Source: CAZOOA01 sp964581355 (GTDB lineage: Bacteria > Bacillota > Dethiobacteria > DTU022 > UBA8154). From it: a stretch of 24,568 nucleotides of DNA. A program made the translations under genes and the position numbers. The stretch lies in assembly GCA_964581355.1 (NCBI GenBank), contig CAZOOA010000044.1, positions 1 through 24,568 on the forward strand, in the 5' to 3' direction. Below are positions 12,731-20,794 of this stretch, in pieces. Below the pieces are notes generated by a model. The model made no database searches. It worked only from the letters and a program-made list of their open reading frames with translations, and had not been told where the DNA came from. The first letter of the stretch is position 1, and each line of letters begins with the position of its first letter.

Positions 12731-15451
12731 ATGCGTAAGTATTTTTCTTGGATCATCATTATTGCCATCGTCCTGGGTTTCATTCTTTTAATGGCCGGGA
12801 CAAATTTTTACCTGGACTTGCTCTGGTTCGTCAATCTTGACTTGGAGGGAGTTTTCTGGACCCAGTACCTGTCCAGCTGGGGATTGCGTTTTGGAGCCCT
12901 TTTGTTTTTCTTCTTGTTTTTGTTGATCAACTTGATGTTTACCCGGAGGTTGGTCCTGAACATTCCCAATCCCAATTTGCGGGAAAAGCTGTTTGCCAGC
13001 GGCTATTACGTCTATATTACCTCCCGCCGGGTCACCATTTTGTTTGTGCTGGTTGCCGGCGTGATTTCTTTTCTGTTTACTTCCTATACCGGTGATTTCT
13101 GGATGGAAATGCAGCAGTATTTTAACGCCACGGACTTTGGCGTGACCGATCCCATTTTTAACTCTGATGTCTCTTACTATATTTTCCAGTTGCCCTTTTT
13201 AAGGTTTTTATACCAGTTTTTGATGATGATGGTGGTTACAACCATGCTGCTGGTGGGGGCAATCTACCTGGTATTAAGCCCTCCTGTGCAGGTGGGCAAC
13301 CGCTTTGTTTTTACAAATTTTCCCGGGCTAAGCCACATTTCACTGCTCTTTGCTTTGATCTTTTTGCTCAAAGCCTGGGATTATCGCATGCAGATGTTGG
13401 AATTACTGCAATCGCCCCGGGGGCATAGCTTTGGCGCCGGATATACGGATCTTGCAGTCAACCAGACGGTCCTGTGGGTGCTGCTGGTTATGGCCCTGGT
13501 CATTGGTGCTGTCTGCCTAATTAATGTTTATATGAAGAAAGCAAAATACCTGGCATACGGGGTAGGGGCCATTATGGCAGTATCGATCTTGGGTGGAGCC
13601 ATTGCGCCGGCCCTGGTCCAGAGCTTTCTGGTATCCCCTTCCGAACTTTCCTATGAGCGGCCGTATATCGAGCACAATATTAAGTTTACCCGCACGGCCT
13701 TTGGCCTGGACCGGTTTAAACAGGAAGAGCACCGGGCCTCCCCGGACCTGCACCTGGCGGATATAGAGGAGACCCCGGGTACGTTTAATAATATCCGCCT
13801 GTGGGATTACCGGCCGATTCAACAAACCTACCTGGAAAACCAGGCCATCCGCCCTTATTACACCTTTGTGGATGTCGATATTGACCGGTACATGATTGAC
13901 GGGGAATACCGGCAGGTCATGCTTTCGGCCCGGGAGATGGATCAGAGTGCCTTTGATGAGCGGGCCCAGACCTGGATCAACCAGCGGCTGCAGTTTACCC
14001 ACGGCTATGGCGTTGCGATGAGTCCCGTTAACGAAGCCAACCCTGACGGACTGCCTCAATATTTCCTGCAGGACATTCCTCCCCAGGGGCAGCTGGAACT
14101 GGAAAGGCCGGAGATCTATTACGGTGAGTTGACCGGGAACTATGTTATTGCCAATACCGATATGGAAGAGTTTAATTATCCCCGGGGCGACACCAATGTG
14201 TATGCCCATTACGAAGGTGAGGGAGGGGTGGAGCTCCACTCCCTGGGGCGGCGTCTGCTTTTCGCCCTGCGCTTTGCCGAGTACCGGGTGCTCCTTTCCG
14301 GTGAGATCAACCCGGAGAGCCGCTTCATGTTCTATCGTAATGTTCAGGATCGGGTAAACAAGGTCGCCCCCTTCCTGGAATACGACCAGGATCCTTATAT
14401 TGTGGTCAGCGACGGCCGGCTTTACTGGATCCAGGATGCTTACACTGTCAGCGATCGATATCCGTATTCCCAACCCTGGGGCGGAGTGAATTACATCCGG
14501 AATTCGGTCAAGGTTGTGATTGACGCCTATAACGGGTCCATGGATTTTTACATGGTCGAACCCGATGAACCCATGGTGCAGACATACAGCAAGATCTTCC
14601 CCGATTTGTTCAAAGACTTGGAAGAGATGCCCGAGGGTTTAAGAGATCATCTGCGCTATCCGGTAGACCTGTTTACAGCCCAGATCGAAAGGTATAGGGA
14701 ATACCATGTGACAAACCCCACGGTATTTTATAACCGGGAAGATTTGTGGGAGGTTCCCATGGAACGGTACCGGGGACAGCAGCAGCCCATGGAACCCTAT
14801 TACGTGATTTTGCAGCTGCCCGGGGAAGAAAGGGAAGAGTTTGCGCTGATCAATCCTTATACTCCCAGGGGCAGGCGCAACATGATTTCCTGGGTGGCGG
14901 CCCGCAGTGATTATGAGCATTATGGTGAAGTTATCGTCTATGAATTTCCCAAGGACAGGATTATCACCGGTCCCATGCAAATCGAAAACTTAATTGACCA
15001 GGATACCGATATTTCCGAACAACTAACCCTCTGGGACCAGGCCGGTTCTGAAGTAATCCGGGGGAATCTGTTAGTTATTCCTATTAAGGAAAGCGTGCTC
15101 TACGTGGAACCCATTTTCCTGCAGGCGGAAGATGGGGGCATTCCGGAACTTTCGCGGGTAATCGTGGCCTTCGGGCAGACGGTGGCCATGGAGAGGAGCC
15201 TGGAGGAAGGCTTGATGCGCGTGCTGGACGAGCGGGTTGATCTTCCCGGTGCACCGGATGAGTTTCCCGATGAAGCGCTGGAAGAAATGGAAGATATCGA
15301 CGAGATCATGGAAGAGATTGAAGATATAGAATTGGTCCCTGATGAAGTAAAAGATATTTCTACACAGCTTGGCGAACTTTTCCAGGAGCTGCAGGAGAAG
15401 CTGCAGGAAATGGAAGAATTGATGGAAAGGCTGGAAGAGGAAACACGGTAG
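12731..15451 (+). CDS. UPF0182 family membrane protein
   Basis: The protein is 906 aa, starting at ATG 12731 after AAAGGAGGC. Seven membrane helices (about 5-28, 51-70, 101-118, 155-182, 200-216, 247-266, 275-296) are followed by a soluble domain of about 600 residues. Positive loops (TRR at 71-73, KKAKY between helices 6 and 7) place the N-terminus inside and the large domain outside. Family signatures are LGRRLLFALRFAEY, RFMFYRNVQDRV, LYWIQDAYTVSDRYPYS and NYIRNSVKVVIDAY. The last 50 residues are an acidic Glu/Met/Leu coiled coil. UPF0182 proteins are widespread in Clostridia and Actinobacteria with no known function. The gene ends at its own terminator (15462-15490). Confidence 0.93.
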   Translation: MRKYFSWIIIIAIVLGFILLMAGTNFYLDLLWFVNLDLEGVFWTQYLSSWGLRFGALLFFFLFLLINLMFTRRLVLNIPNPNLREKLFASGYYVYITSRRVTILFVLVAGVISFLFTSYTGDFWMEMQQYFNATDFGVTDPIFNSDVSYYIFQLPFLRFLYQFLMMMVVTTMLLVGAIYLVLSPPVQVGNRFVFTNFPGLSHISLLFALIFLLKAWDYRMQMLELLQSPRGHSFGAGYTDLAVNQTVLWVLLVMALVIGAVCLINVYMKKAKYLAYGVGAIMAVSILGGAIAPALVQSFLVSPSELSYERPYIEHNIKFTRTAFGLDRFKQEEHRASPDLHLADIEETPGTFNNIRLWDYRPIQQTYLENQAIRPYYTFVDVDIDRYMIDGEYRQVMLSAREMDQSAFDERAQTWINQRLQFTHGYGVAMSPVNEANPDGLPQYFLQDIPPQGQLELERPEIYYGELTGNYVIANTDMEEFNYPRGDTNVYAHYEGEGGVELHSLGRRLLFALRFAEYRVLLSGEINPESRFMFYRNVQDRVNKVAPFLEYDQDPYIVVSDGRLYWIQDAYTVSDRYPYSQPWGGVNYIRNSVKVVIDAYNGSMDFYMVEPDEPMVQTYSKIFPDLFKDLEEMPEGLRDHLRYPVDLFTAQIERYREYHVTNPTVFYNREDLWEVPMERYRGQQQPMEPYYVILQLPGEEREEFALINPYTPRGRRNMISWVAARSDYEHYGEVIVYEFPKDRIITGPMQIENLIDQDTDISEQLTLWDQAGSEVIRGNLLVIPIKESVLYVEPIFLQAEDGGIPELSRVIVAFGQTVAMERSLEEGLMRVLDERVDLPGAPDEFPDEALEEMEDIDEIMEEIEDIELVPDEVKDISTQLGELFQELQEKLQEMEELMERLEEETR

Positions 15452-15461
15452 CTGTTCATTT

Positions 15462-15490
15462 GCAGTGACCTTGTGAGGTGCTGCCTTTTT
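15462..15490 (+). terminator. Rho-independent terminator after the UPF0182 gene
   Basis: GCAGTGACCT pairs with AGGTGCTGC (two G-U pairs, one bulged A) over a TGTG loop and is followed by CTTTTT. It starts 10 bases after the stop codon at 15451. The next gene is therefore probably separately transcribed or expressed by read-through. Confidence 0.75.
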
Positions 15491-15558
15491 CCAGGTGCTT
15501 ATATTCAACCTCTTTCAAGGTGTAAGGCATCGGATGAGCAGGGGGTGTTATCTTTTCT

Positions 15559-16656
15559 ATGGAAATATCGCGCAGAAAGTTTGTCAGAAATATTTGCCTT
15601 GCTGGAGGAGCAGGGATCCTGGGTCTGGCCGGGGGGTCTTTTTTGCTCAAGGGTTGTTCGCCGGACGAGGAACCGCCAGAAGAAGTTTTGACTGAGGATT
15701 CGGAGCCATGGCAGCCAGCCTACAAAAAACTGGAGGCCGAGGGGAAGCTGGCGGAACGGGTTGAGCAGGCCTATGAACTGATGGAGGCATGTGTTCTTTG
15801 TCCCCGTCGCTGCGGGGTAAACCGTCTTCAGGGAGAGGAAGGGTTCTGCAGGGCCCCAAGGCAGGCCATGGTGTACAGCTTTAGCCCGCATTTTGGTGAA
15901 GAATTGCCTCTGGTGGGCAATGACGGCTCGGGGACCATCTTTTTTTCCAACTGCAACCTGCGCTGTGTTTTCTGCCAGAACTGGCCTATAGCCCACAAAG
16001 GAAAGGGTCGCCAGGTCAGTGACGATGAACTGGCAGGGATGATGCTGGACCTGCAGCGCCGGGGTTGCAATAATATTAACTTTGTCACACCTACACATGT
16101 CCTGCCCAACATCCTGGGTGCCACGCGTATCGCCCTGGACAAGGGTCTGGAACTGCCCCTTTGCTATAACACCAGCGGATATGAGACTGTTGAGAGTGTC
16201 GAGCTGTTGGATCAAGTTGTAGATATTTACCTGCCGGACATGAAGTTCATGGATGGTGAAATGGCGGAGCGTTTTAACGAGGCCGAAGCCTATGACTACC
16301 CCGAAAAGGCCCGGGAGGCGCTCCTGGAGATGCACCGCCAGGTAGGGGATCTGGTCACCGATAAGCGCGGCATTGCCTTAAGGGGCCTGATGGTGCGCCA
16401 CTTGGTCATGCCCAACCGGGTTGCCGGTACCCGGGAATTTGTGCAGTGGGTTGCCGACAACCTGTCCACAGACACCTATGTGAACATTATGGCCCAGTAC
16501 CGGGTGGAACACCGGGCTTATGACTATGAGGAAATCGACCGCGCCATTACCCCAAAAGAATTTGTTGAGGCCATGGAATGGGCTGAGGAGGCAGGGTTGA
16601 CCAATCTGGATGAACGGTCTAAGGTGAATTTGCAAAGGTTTAAACAGCGGCTTTAG
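15559..16656 (+). CDS. Tat-signal radical SAM protein (PflX/COG1313-like)
   Basis: The protein is 365 aa, starting at ATG 15559 after GGGGGTG. The N-terminus has the twin-arginine motif SRRKFV (4-9), a Gly/Leu-rich hydrophobic stretch, then LLKGC with Cys33 as a lipobox-like cysteine (Lys at -2 is unusual), followed by an acidic Glu/Pro linker. A cysteine cluster follows (Cys78, 81, 85 and 97), then the radical SAM site SNCNLRCVFC (Cys132, 136, 139). Downstream are NTSGYETVES and YLPDMKFMD, as in PflX-type activase homologues. Folded Fe-S proteins are normal Tat cargo, so export to the outer face is plausible, which is unusual for a SAM enzyme. It converges with a second Tat radical SAM gene 179 bases away. 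Confidence 0.85.
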   Translation: MEISRRKFVRNICLAGGAGILGLAGGSFLLKGCSPDEEPPEEVLTEDSEPWQPAYKKLEAEGKLAERVEQAYELMEACVLCPRRCGVNRLQGEEGFCRAPRQAMVYSFSPHFGEELPLVGNDGSGTIFFSNCNLRCVFCQNWPIAHKGKGRQVSDDELAGMMLDLQRRGCNNINFVTPTHVLPNILGATRIALDKGLELPLCYNTSGYETVESVELLDQVVDIYLPDMKFMDGEMAERFNEAEAYDYPEKAREALLEMHRQVGDLVTDKRGIALRGLMVRHLVMPNRVAGTREFVQWVADNLSTDTYVNIMAQYRVEHRAYDYEEIDRAITPKEFVEAMEWAEEAGLTNLDERSKVNLQRFKQRL

Positions 16657-16835
16657 GCTTAAAAGGATCCAGTGCTGCAGTGGGCGTTTTTTAGCTTGAG
16701 CACTTGAGCAAGTGACCAGCAGGGCCGGCAGAGTGCGTTATGAGCACCAGATCCTGTCAAGAGCTGCAGGGCTTCTGGCTTTTTACAGTGCCAAGAGCGA
16801 AAACCGGGACCGGCAGAGGTAACTTTTTTTGCCTG

Positions 16836-18047
16836 CTAGCCCCATATTCCCGGTATTTCCAGATCGCAGAACTTGCACCGGCCTTCTTCCAGGAGGATTT
16901 CTTCGAGGACAAACCCCATCCGGTTGATGATCTTTTCCCTGCAGCGGGGGCAGAATGTGTTTTCACCTTCATGCTCGGTAACCCGGGTGATATAGACATA
17001 ATGCAGGCCGGCCTGCAGGGCAGTGTCCCGGGCCTGGTCCAGGGTGGAGACAGGAGTTCGCGGCAGGTCGGAAAGCTTGTATAGGGGATAAAACCGCGCA
17101 AAATGGATGGGCACCCCAGCCCCCAGTTCCTGGACAATCCAGGTGCACATTTCGCTGATCTGCTCCAGGTCGTCATTTAATGAAGGGATCAGGATGTTGG
17201 TTATTTCCATATGGATGCCGGCATCACGCATTCGCTTCAGGTTTTCCAGGACAGGCTCCAACTCACCGCCCACTATCTCCCGGTAAAAATCGGGGTTGAA
17301 GCTTTTCAAGTCGACGTTGACTGCATCCATTTTCCCGATGATTTCCTTTAGCGGTTCCGGCTGAATAAAGCCGGCTGTGTGCATCAGATTCAGCAGTCCT
17401 TTCTCCCGGGCCAGGTTGGCTATATCCTTCATGTATTCGTAGAAGATAACGGGTTCACCGAAAGCGTAGCTTACCGAGCGCAGGTTTGATTCCCGGGCAA
17501 GCTGGATTACTCGTTCCGGCGGAACATCATGGGCGTAGACATTTTCCGGGTCTTCCAGAGCCATATCCCACACCTCACAAAATTTGCAGTCCAGGTTGCA
17601 CCCTGCCGTGGAAATGGATAAAGCCCGGCTTTCCGGCAGTACATGGAAGAACGGTTTTCTCTCCACAGGGTCCTCCTGGATCAGGGCCGGGTTGCCGTAG
17701 GCCAGTGTGTAGCCTTCTCCCTTCCGGTTTTCACGGACCCGGCAGGGAGCTCTTTCGCCACTTTCCAGCTGACATTCCTTGGGGCAAAGTTGACACTGAA
17801 TTCTGGCCTGATCCAGTTGTTTGAACCAAGATGCAGCCCTTGGTTTTACCAGGCCTTTTTCCTGGGTCAGCACCTGTTCCACTGCTGCTTCGCCGTCCTC
17901 TTTCTCGGGAACTCTTTGTTCTTCAGTTTTTTCTTCCAGGCTGCAGCCCGGAATACTGCTCAGGCAGAGGGCACAGAACCCAAGGCCGGCACTTTTCAAC
18001 AATTCCCGCCTGCTCCAGCCGTCCAGCAGGCTTTTCTTTTTTTTCAT
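16836..18047 (-). CDS. Tat-signal radical SAM protein (AmmeMemoRadiSam-type)
   Basis: The protein is 403 aa, starting at ATG 18047 with AAGGAAGG 9 bases upstream. The N-terminus has the Tat motif WSRRELLK (11-18), a hydrophobic stretch and IPGC (Cys35) as a lipobox-like site, followed by an acidic linker to about residue 60. Then come Cys85, Cys88, Cys92 and Cys102 (CQLCPKEC...C), and the radical SAM site AGCNLDCKFC (Cys150, 154, 157). Conserved YAFGEPVIFYEY and VNVDLKSF follow, and a C-terminal four-Cys ribbon (Cys366, 369, 391, 394) ends in EIPGIW. This matches the AmmeMemoRadiSam-type radical SAM family, except that ordinary members lack a Tat signal. It is the second gene of an operon, 24 bases after the spermidine-synthase fusion. 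The substrate is unknown. Confidence 0.87.
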   Translation of the reverse strand: MKKKKSLLDGWSRRELLKSAGLGFCALCLSSIPGCSLEEKTEEQRVPEKEDGEAAVEQVLTQEKGLVKPRAASWFKQLDQARIQCQLCPKECQLESGERAPCRVRENRKGEGYTLAYGNPALIQEDPVERKPFFHVLPESRALSISTAGCNLDCKFCEVWDMALEDPENVYAHDVPPERVIQLARESNLRSVSYAFGEPVIFYEYMKDIANLAREKGLLNLMHTAGFIQPEPLKEIIGKMDAVNVDLKSFNPDFYREIVGGELEPVLENLKRMRDAGIHMEITNILIPSLNDDLEQISEMCTWIVQELGAGVPIHFARFYPLYKLSDLPRTPVSTLDQARDTALQAGLHYVYITRVTEHEGENTFCPRCREKIINRMGFVLEEILLEEGRCKFCDLEIPGIWG

Positions 18048-18071
18048 AGCACATAACCTTCCTTATCCAGA

Positions 18072-20579
18072 TCAAGGCTTTCCTGAGATTAAGAGTATCA
18101 CAGAAGCCAGCCCGCTGGCAAGAGCCGCCAGCAGACAGCAGGCGATAATACCCAATACAGGAGCTACGAAGGCACTGGCCAGGACAGCTCCGAGACAGGC
18201 CCCGAACAATTCCATGCCGTAAACAGTGCCCGCTGTTGTCTCAGCTTGTTTTTTCAGGTCCATGTAACAGGCTGCGGCCAGGGGAAAATCGATGCCGTTA
18301 AGCAAGCCGGCTACAAAGGTAAGGGTGGAGAAGAGGATAAACACCACCACAGGAGACTGTACGGCAGCGGCTTGGGGTAGCCCCAGAGCGATGAAGATCG
18401 CCAGCAGGGCCATAATTAACTGGACTTTTGCCAGGGTCCTGATCCTGGTTTTTTCTTTTATATAGCGATGGGTTAAAAAAGCACCCAGGGCCAGCCCACA
18501 CATAAACATGGCGGTGATCAAGCCCACAATTTCATAAACAAAGCCGTAGATGCTCTGGAAGGAGAACAGCAGGGCCACCTGCAGCGCCATGGTGGACAGA
18601 CCGGTGGTAAAGACGGTAAACAGGACAGCAAAGTGCAAGTCAGGCCTGTTACTATTCACGGTGGCAGCAAAGCGCCGCAGGCCCAGCACAGCCAGCAGTG
18701 GAAGGCTGGCCAGTGGCAGGACCCACCAGGGTTGGATTAGCAGCAGCTGTTGTAAAGAGAAAGGGTGTTCCTCCCGGGTCAGGTCCTCCCAAAACATTAA
18801 GGTATAAAAATAGCCGATGGGTTTAAAGTCTGTATTGATAAAATAGCGTTCCTGGACCGGGGGCAGCTGGCTTTCAGCCGCTTCCTGTTTGGCAATGTCG
18901 CTGGGAAAAGGCGGAACAGCACCGGGGCCATGCAGATGTGCTTCCGGACTGCGGCCATGATGGCGCACGACCCAGTTTACCCGCTGCAACTGGGATTGTT
19001 CCAAAAGAGTATGAAAACGTTGGGGAGAAAACCCTTGAAGATCAATATTCCGGTCCAGGTAACGCTCCAGGAGAGTAGAGGCTTTTACTGTGACCTGCCC
19101 AGGTGCGTCGCTGGCGAAATAAAACATGAATCGCTCGCCTGCCGGCAGGACCTGGTCAAACACCAGGCCCAGGGTGTGATAAATGGTGGTATTGCGGTTG
19201 GCCAGGGCGGTGCCCCTCAGGTCGGGGGAGGAGGTGGTGCCCGTGACCAGCACCCCGTCCTGGTGAAGCAGGGACTGGGCTTCACGAAAGAAGTTTTCGG
19301 TGTAATAACGGTTCAGCTCTGCTGTAAGGGGATCGGGATGATCAACAATAATCAGGTCATATGTTTTTCGGGCTGTTTTAACAAATAGCCTGCCGTCGGT
19401 ATGGATTAAGCGTACCCTGGGGTCTGAAAGGGCCTGTCTGGTTTCCCGGGAGACATATGGACGGGCCGCTTCTGTCAGCACCGGGTCCAATTCAATATAG
19501 TCCACCTGTTCTACGGGGTGCTTCAGGATTTCTCCCAGGGTGCCCCGCAGGCCTCCACCAATGAGCAGGATTTGCTGGGGATTGTTATGCTGTACCATGG
19601 CCAGGTGGGCAAAATCCACTGCTTCCTGTTCCTCCAACCCGGGGATTTTTGACATGGGCCCTGCTGTGCTGAAAATCAAGTGTCCGCTTTGGAAAAAGCT
19701 GTACTGGTCCTGGCGTTGTGCCACGGAGATGGTTCCATGGATGGACTGGTGTGTTTCCAGTAACTGGTGTTGGGGAGCGAAATGCTTCCACTGCATTTTG
19801 TAAGCGTGCTCATCCACATAATCCAGGAAAGGAAAGGCCAGAGCTGCCAGGACCAGCAGTCCTGCAGGCAGTAGGCGCAAGGCGGGGGAAAGCTTTTCAG
19901 AGCCAGGTGTGCTCTTCCGAATTAAGAGTAAAACAGCGATCAGCATGGATATACCGGCCAGCAGCGCCGACTGGAAGGAGTTCAGGTAATGAACCATCAG
20001 TAAGGTGAACAGGATGCCGCCCAGCATATTGCCTGCGGCTTCGCTAATGTATGTTTTATCGGCCCCCGATGTGTCTTGCGCCTGGCTGTTTTCCCGCCAC
20101 AGCCTGGAAAGCAGGACAAACTGCAGGCCCAGCAGCAGGCAGGCCGGGGCCAGCAGCAAAAAACAGGAAAGAATCATATCGGGCAGTGAAAGATAGGCGC
20201 CAGGGACAACATCAAAAAGGCTGCGCAGACCCCGCATGAAAAAAATCGAAGCAGGTAGCGTCAAAACCAGTCCGGCTGTGCTGAGCAGAAAAAGAAGCAG
20301 CGGACGGTTCACCCGGTTAACCAAAGCGGCTCCCAGGCCGCTGCCCAGGCCAATCCAAACCAGCCAGGCTGCCAGGATCAGCCCGATGGACAGTTCATTG
20401 CCATGAAAAACCATTAACAGTTCCCGCAGAAAAATCACCTGCCCGATCTGCGAAACTGTGCCCAGCATTATCACCGCCGGGAGGTGTGGCGGGATTCTTT
20501 GCAACATGCCTTTTCGTCCTTCCATAAGTGCTGCCAAACCTTTTCTCAGCGAGTTTTTGACAGGCATGGCGAAGGTCAC
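18072..20579 (-). CDS. Membrane-embedded spermidine-synthase-like protein (MFS/spermidine synthase fusion)
   Basis: The protein is 835 aa. The start is GTG 20579 with AAGGG 5 bases upstream; ATG 20567 is an alternative. Seven membrane helices (about residues 35-251), a soluble domain (about 252-610) and seven more helices follow. Positive loops (VNRVNR, SRLWRE, IRKSTPG, LRRF, HRYIKEKTRIR, DLKKQ) all fall on one side, so the N-terminus is inside and the soluble domain outside. That domain has the spermidine-synthase Rossmann fold: GGGLRG (341-346), the ribose-binding ELD (363-365), TDGRLF (394-399) and DHPDP (413-417), followed by NRYYTENFF. The canonical GGGDGG Asp is Leu. It binds SAM or decarboxylated SAM by family inference; polyamine synthesis is doubtful. 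The next gene is a Tat radical SAM protein. Confidence 0.88.
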   Translation of the reverse strand: MTFAMPVKNSLRKGLAALMEGRKGMLQRIPPHLPAVIMLGTVSQIGQVIFLRELLMVFHGNELSIGLILAAWLVWIGLGSGLGAALVNRVNRPLLLFLLSTAGLVLTLPASIFFMRGLRSLFDVVPGAYLSLPDMILSCFLLLAPACLLLGLQFVLLSRLWRENSQAQDTSGADKTYISEAAGNMLGGILFTLLMVHYLNSFQSALLAGISMLIAVLLLIRKSTPGSEKLSPALRLLPAGLLVLAALAFPFLDYVDEHAYKMQWKHFAPQHQLLETHQSIHGTISVAQRQDQYSFFQSGHLIFSTAGPMSKIPGLEEQEAVDFAHLAMVQHNNPQQILLIGGGLRGTLGEILKHPVEQVDYIELDPVLTEAARPYVSRETRQALSDPRVRLIHTDGRLFVKTARKTYDLIIVDHPDPLTAELNRYYTENFFREAQSLLHQDGVLVTGTTSSPDLRGTALANRNTTIYHTLGLVFDQVLPAGERFMFYFASDAPGQVTVKASTLLERYLDRNIDLQGFSPQRFHTLLEQSQLQRVNWVVRHHGRSPEAHLHGPGAVPPFPSDIAKQEAAESQLPPVQERYFINTDFKPIGYFYTLMFWEDLTREEHPFSLQQLLLIQPWWVLPLASLPLLAVLGLRRFAATVNSNRPDLHFAVLFTVFTTGLSTMALQVALLFSFQSIYGFVYEIVGLITAMFMCGLALGAFLTHRYIKEKTRIRTLAKVQLIMALLAIFIALGLPQAAAVQSPVVVFILFSTLTFVAGLLNGIDFPLAAACYMDLKKQAETTAGTVYGMELFGACLGAVLASAFVAPVLGIIACCLLAALASGLASVILLISGKP

Positions 20580-20794
20580 AGCAACCCTTGCTTATAGGTT
20601 AGCATATCACTATCTCCGGATCTTTGCCAAGTAATTTTGGCCCTAGTATTCTGCCGGAAAAGTGCAATGCAGGGTTGGATCCAGTTTCTATGCAGGAAAG
20701 TCAAGTTTCGAGTCGAATTAAGCAATGAAAGTGAAAACACCATGGCACCTCTGCATGTAAATGATTTAATCTGGCTGATGAGGAGTCGATCTGC

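Noticed and set aside
13517..14473. Open frame of 318 codons on the minus strand
   Set aside because: It is antisense to the UPF0182 gene, with repetitive Ile/Val/Pro composition and no motif.
15505..16335. Open frame of 276 codons on the minus strand
   Set aside because: It is antisense to the Tat radical SAM gene, whose cysteine motifs are intact on the plus strand.
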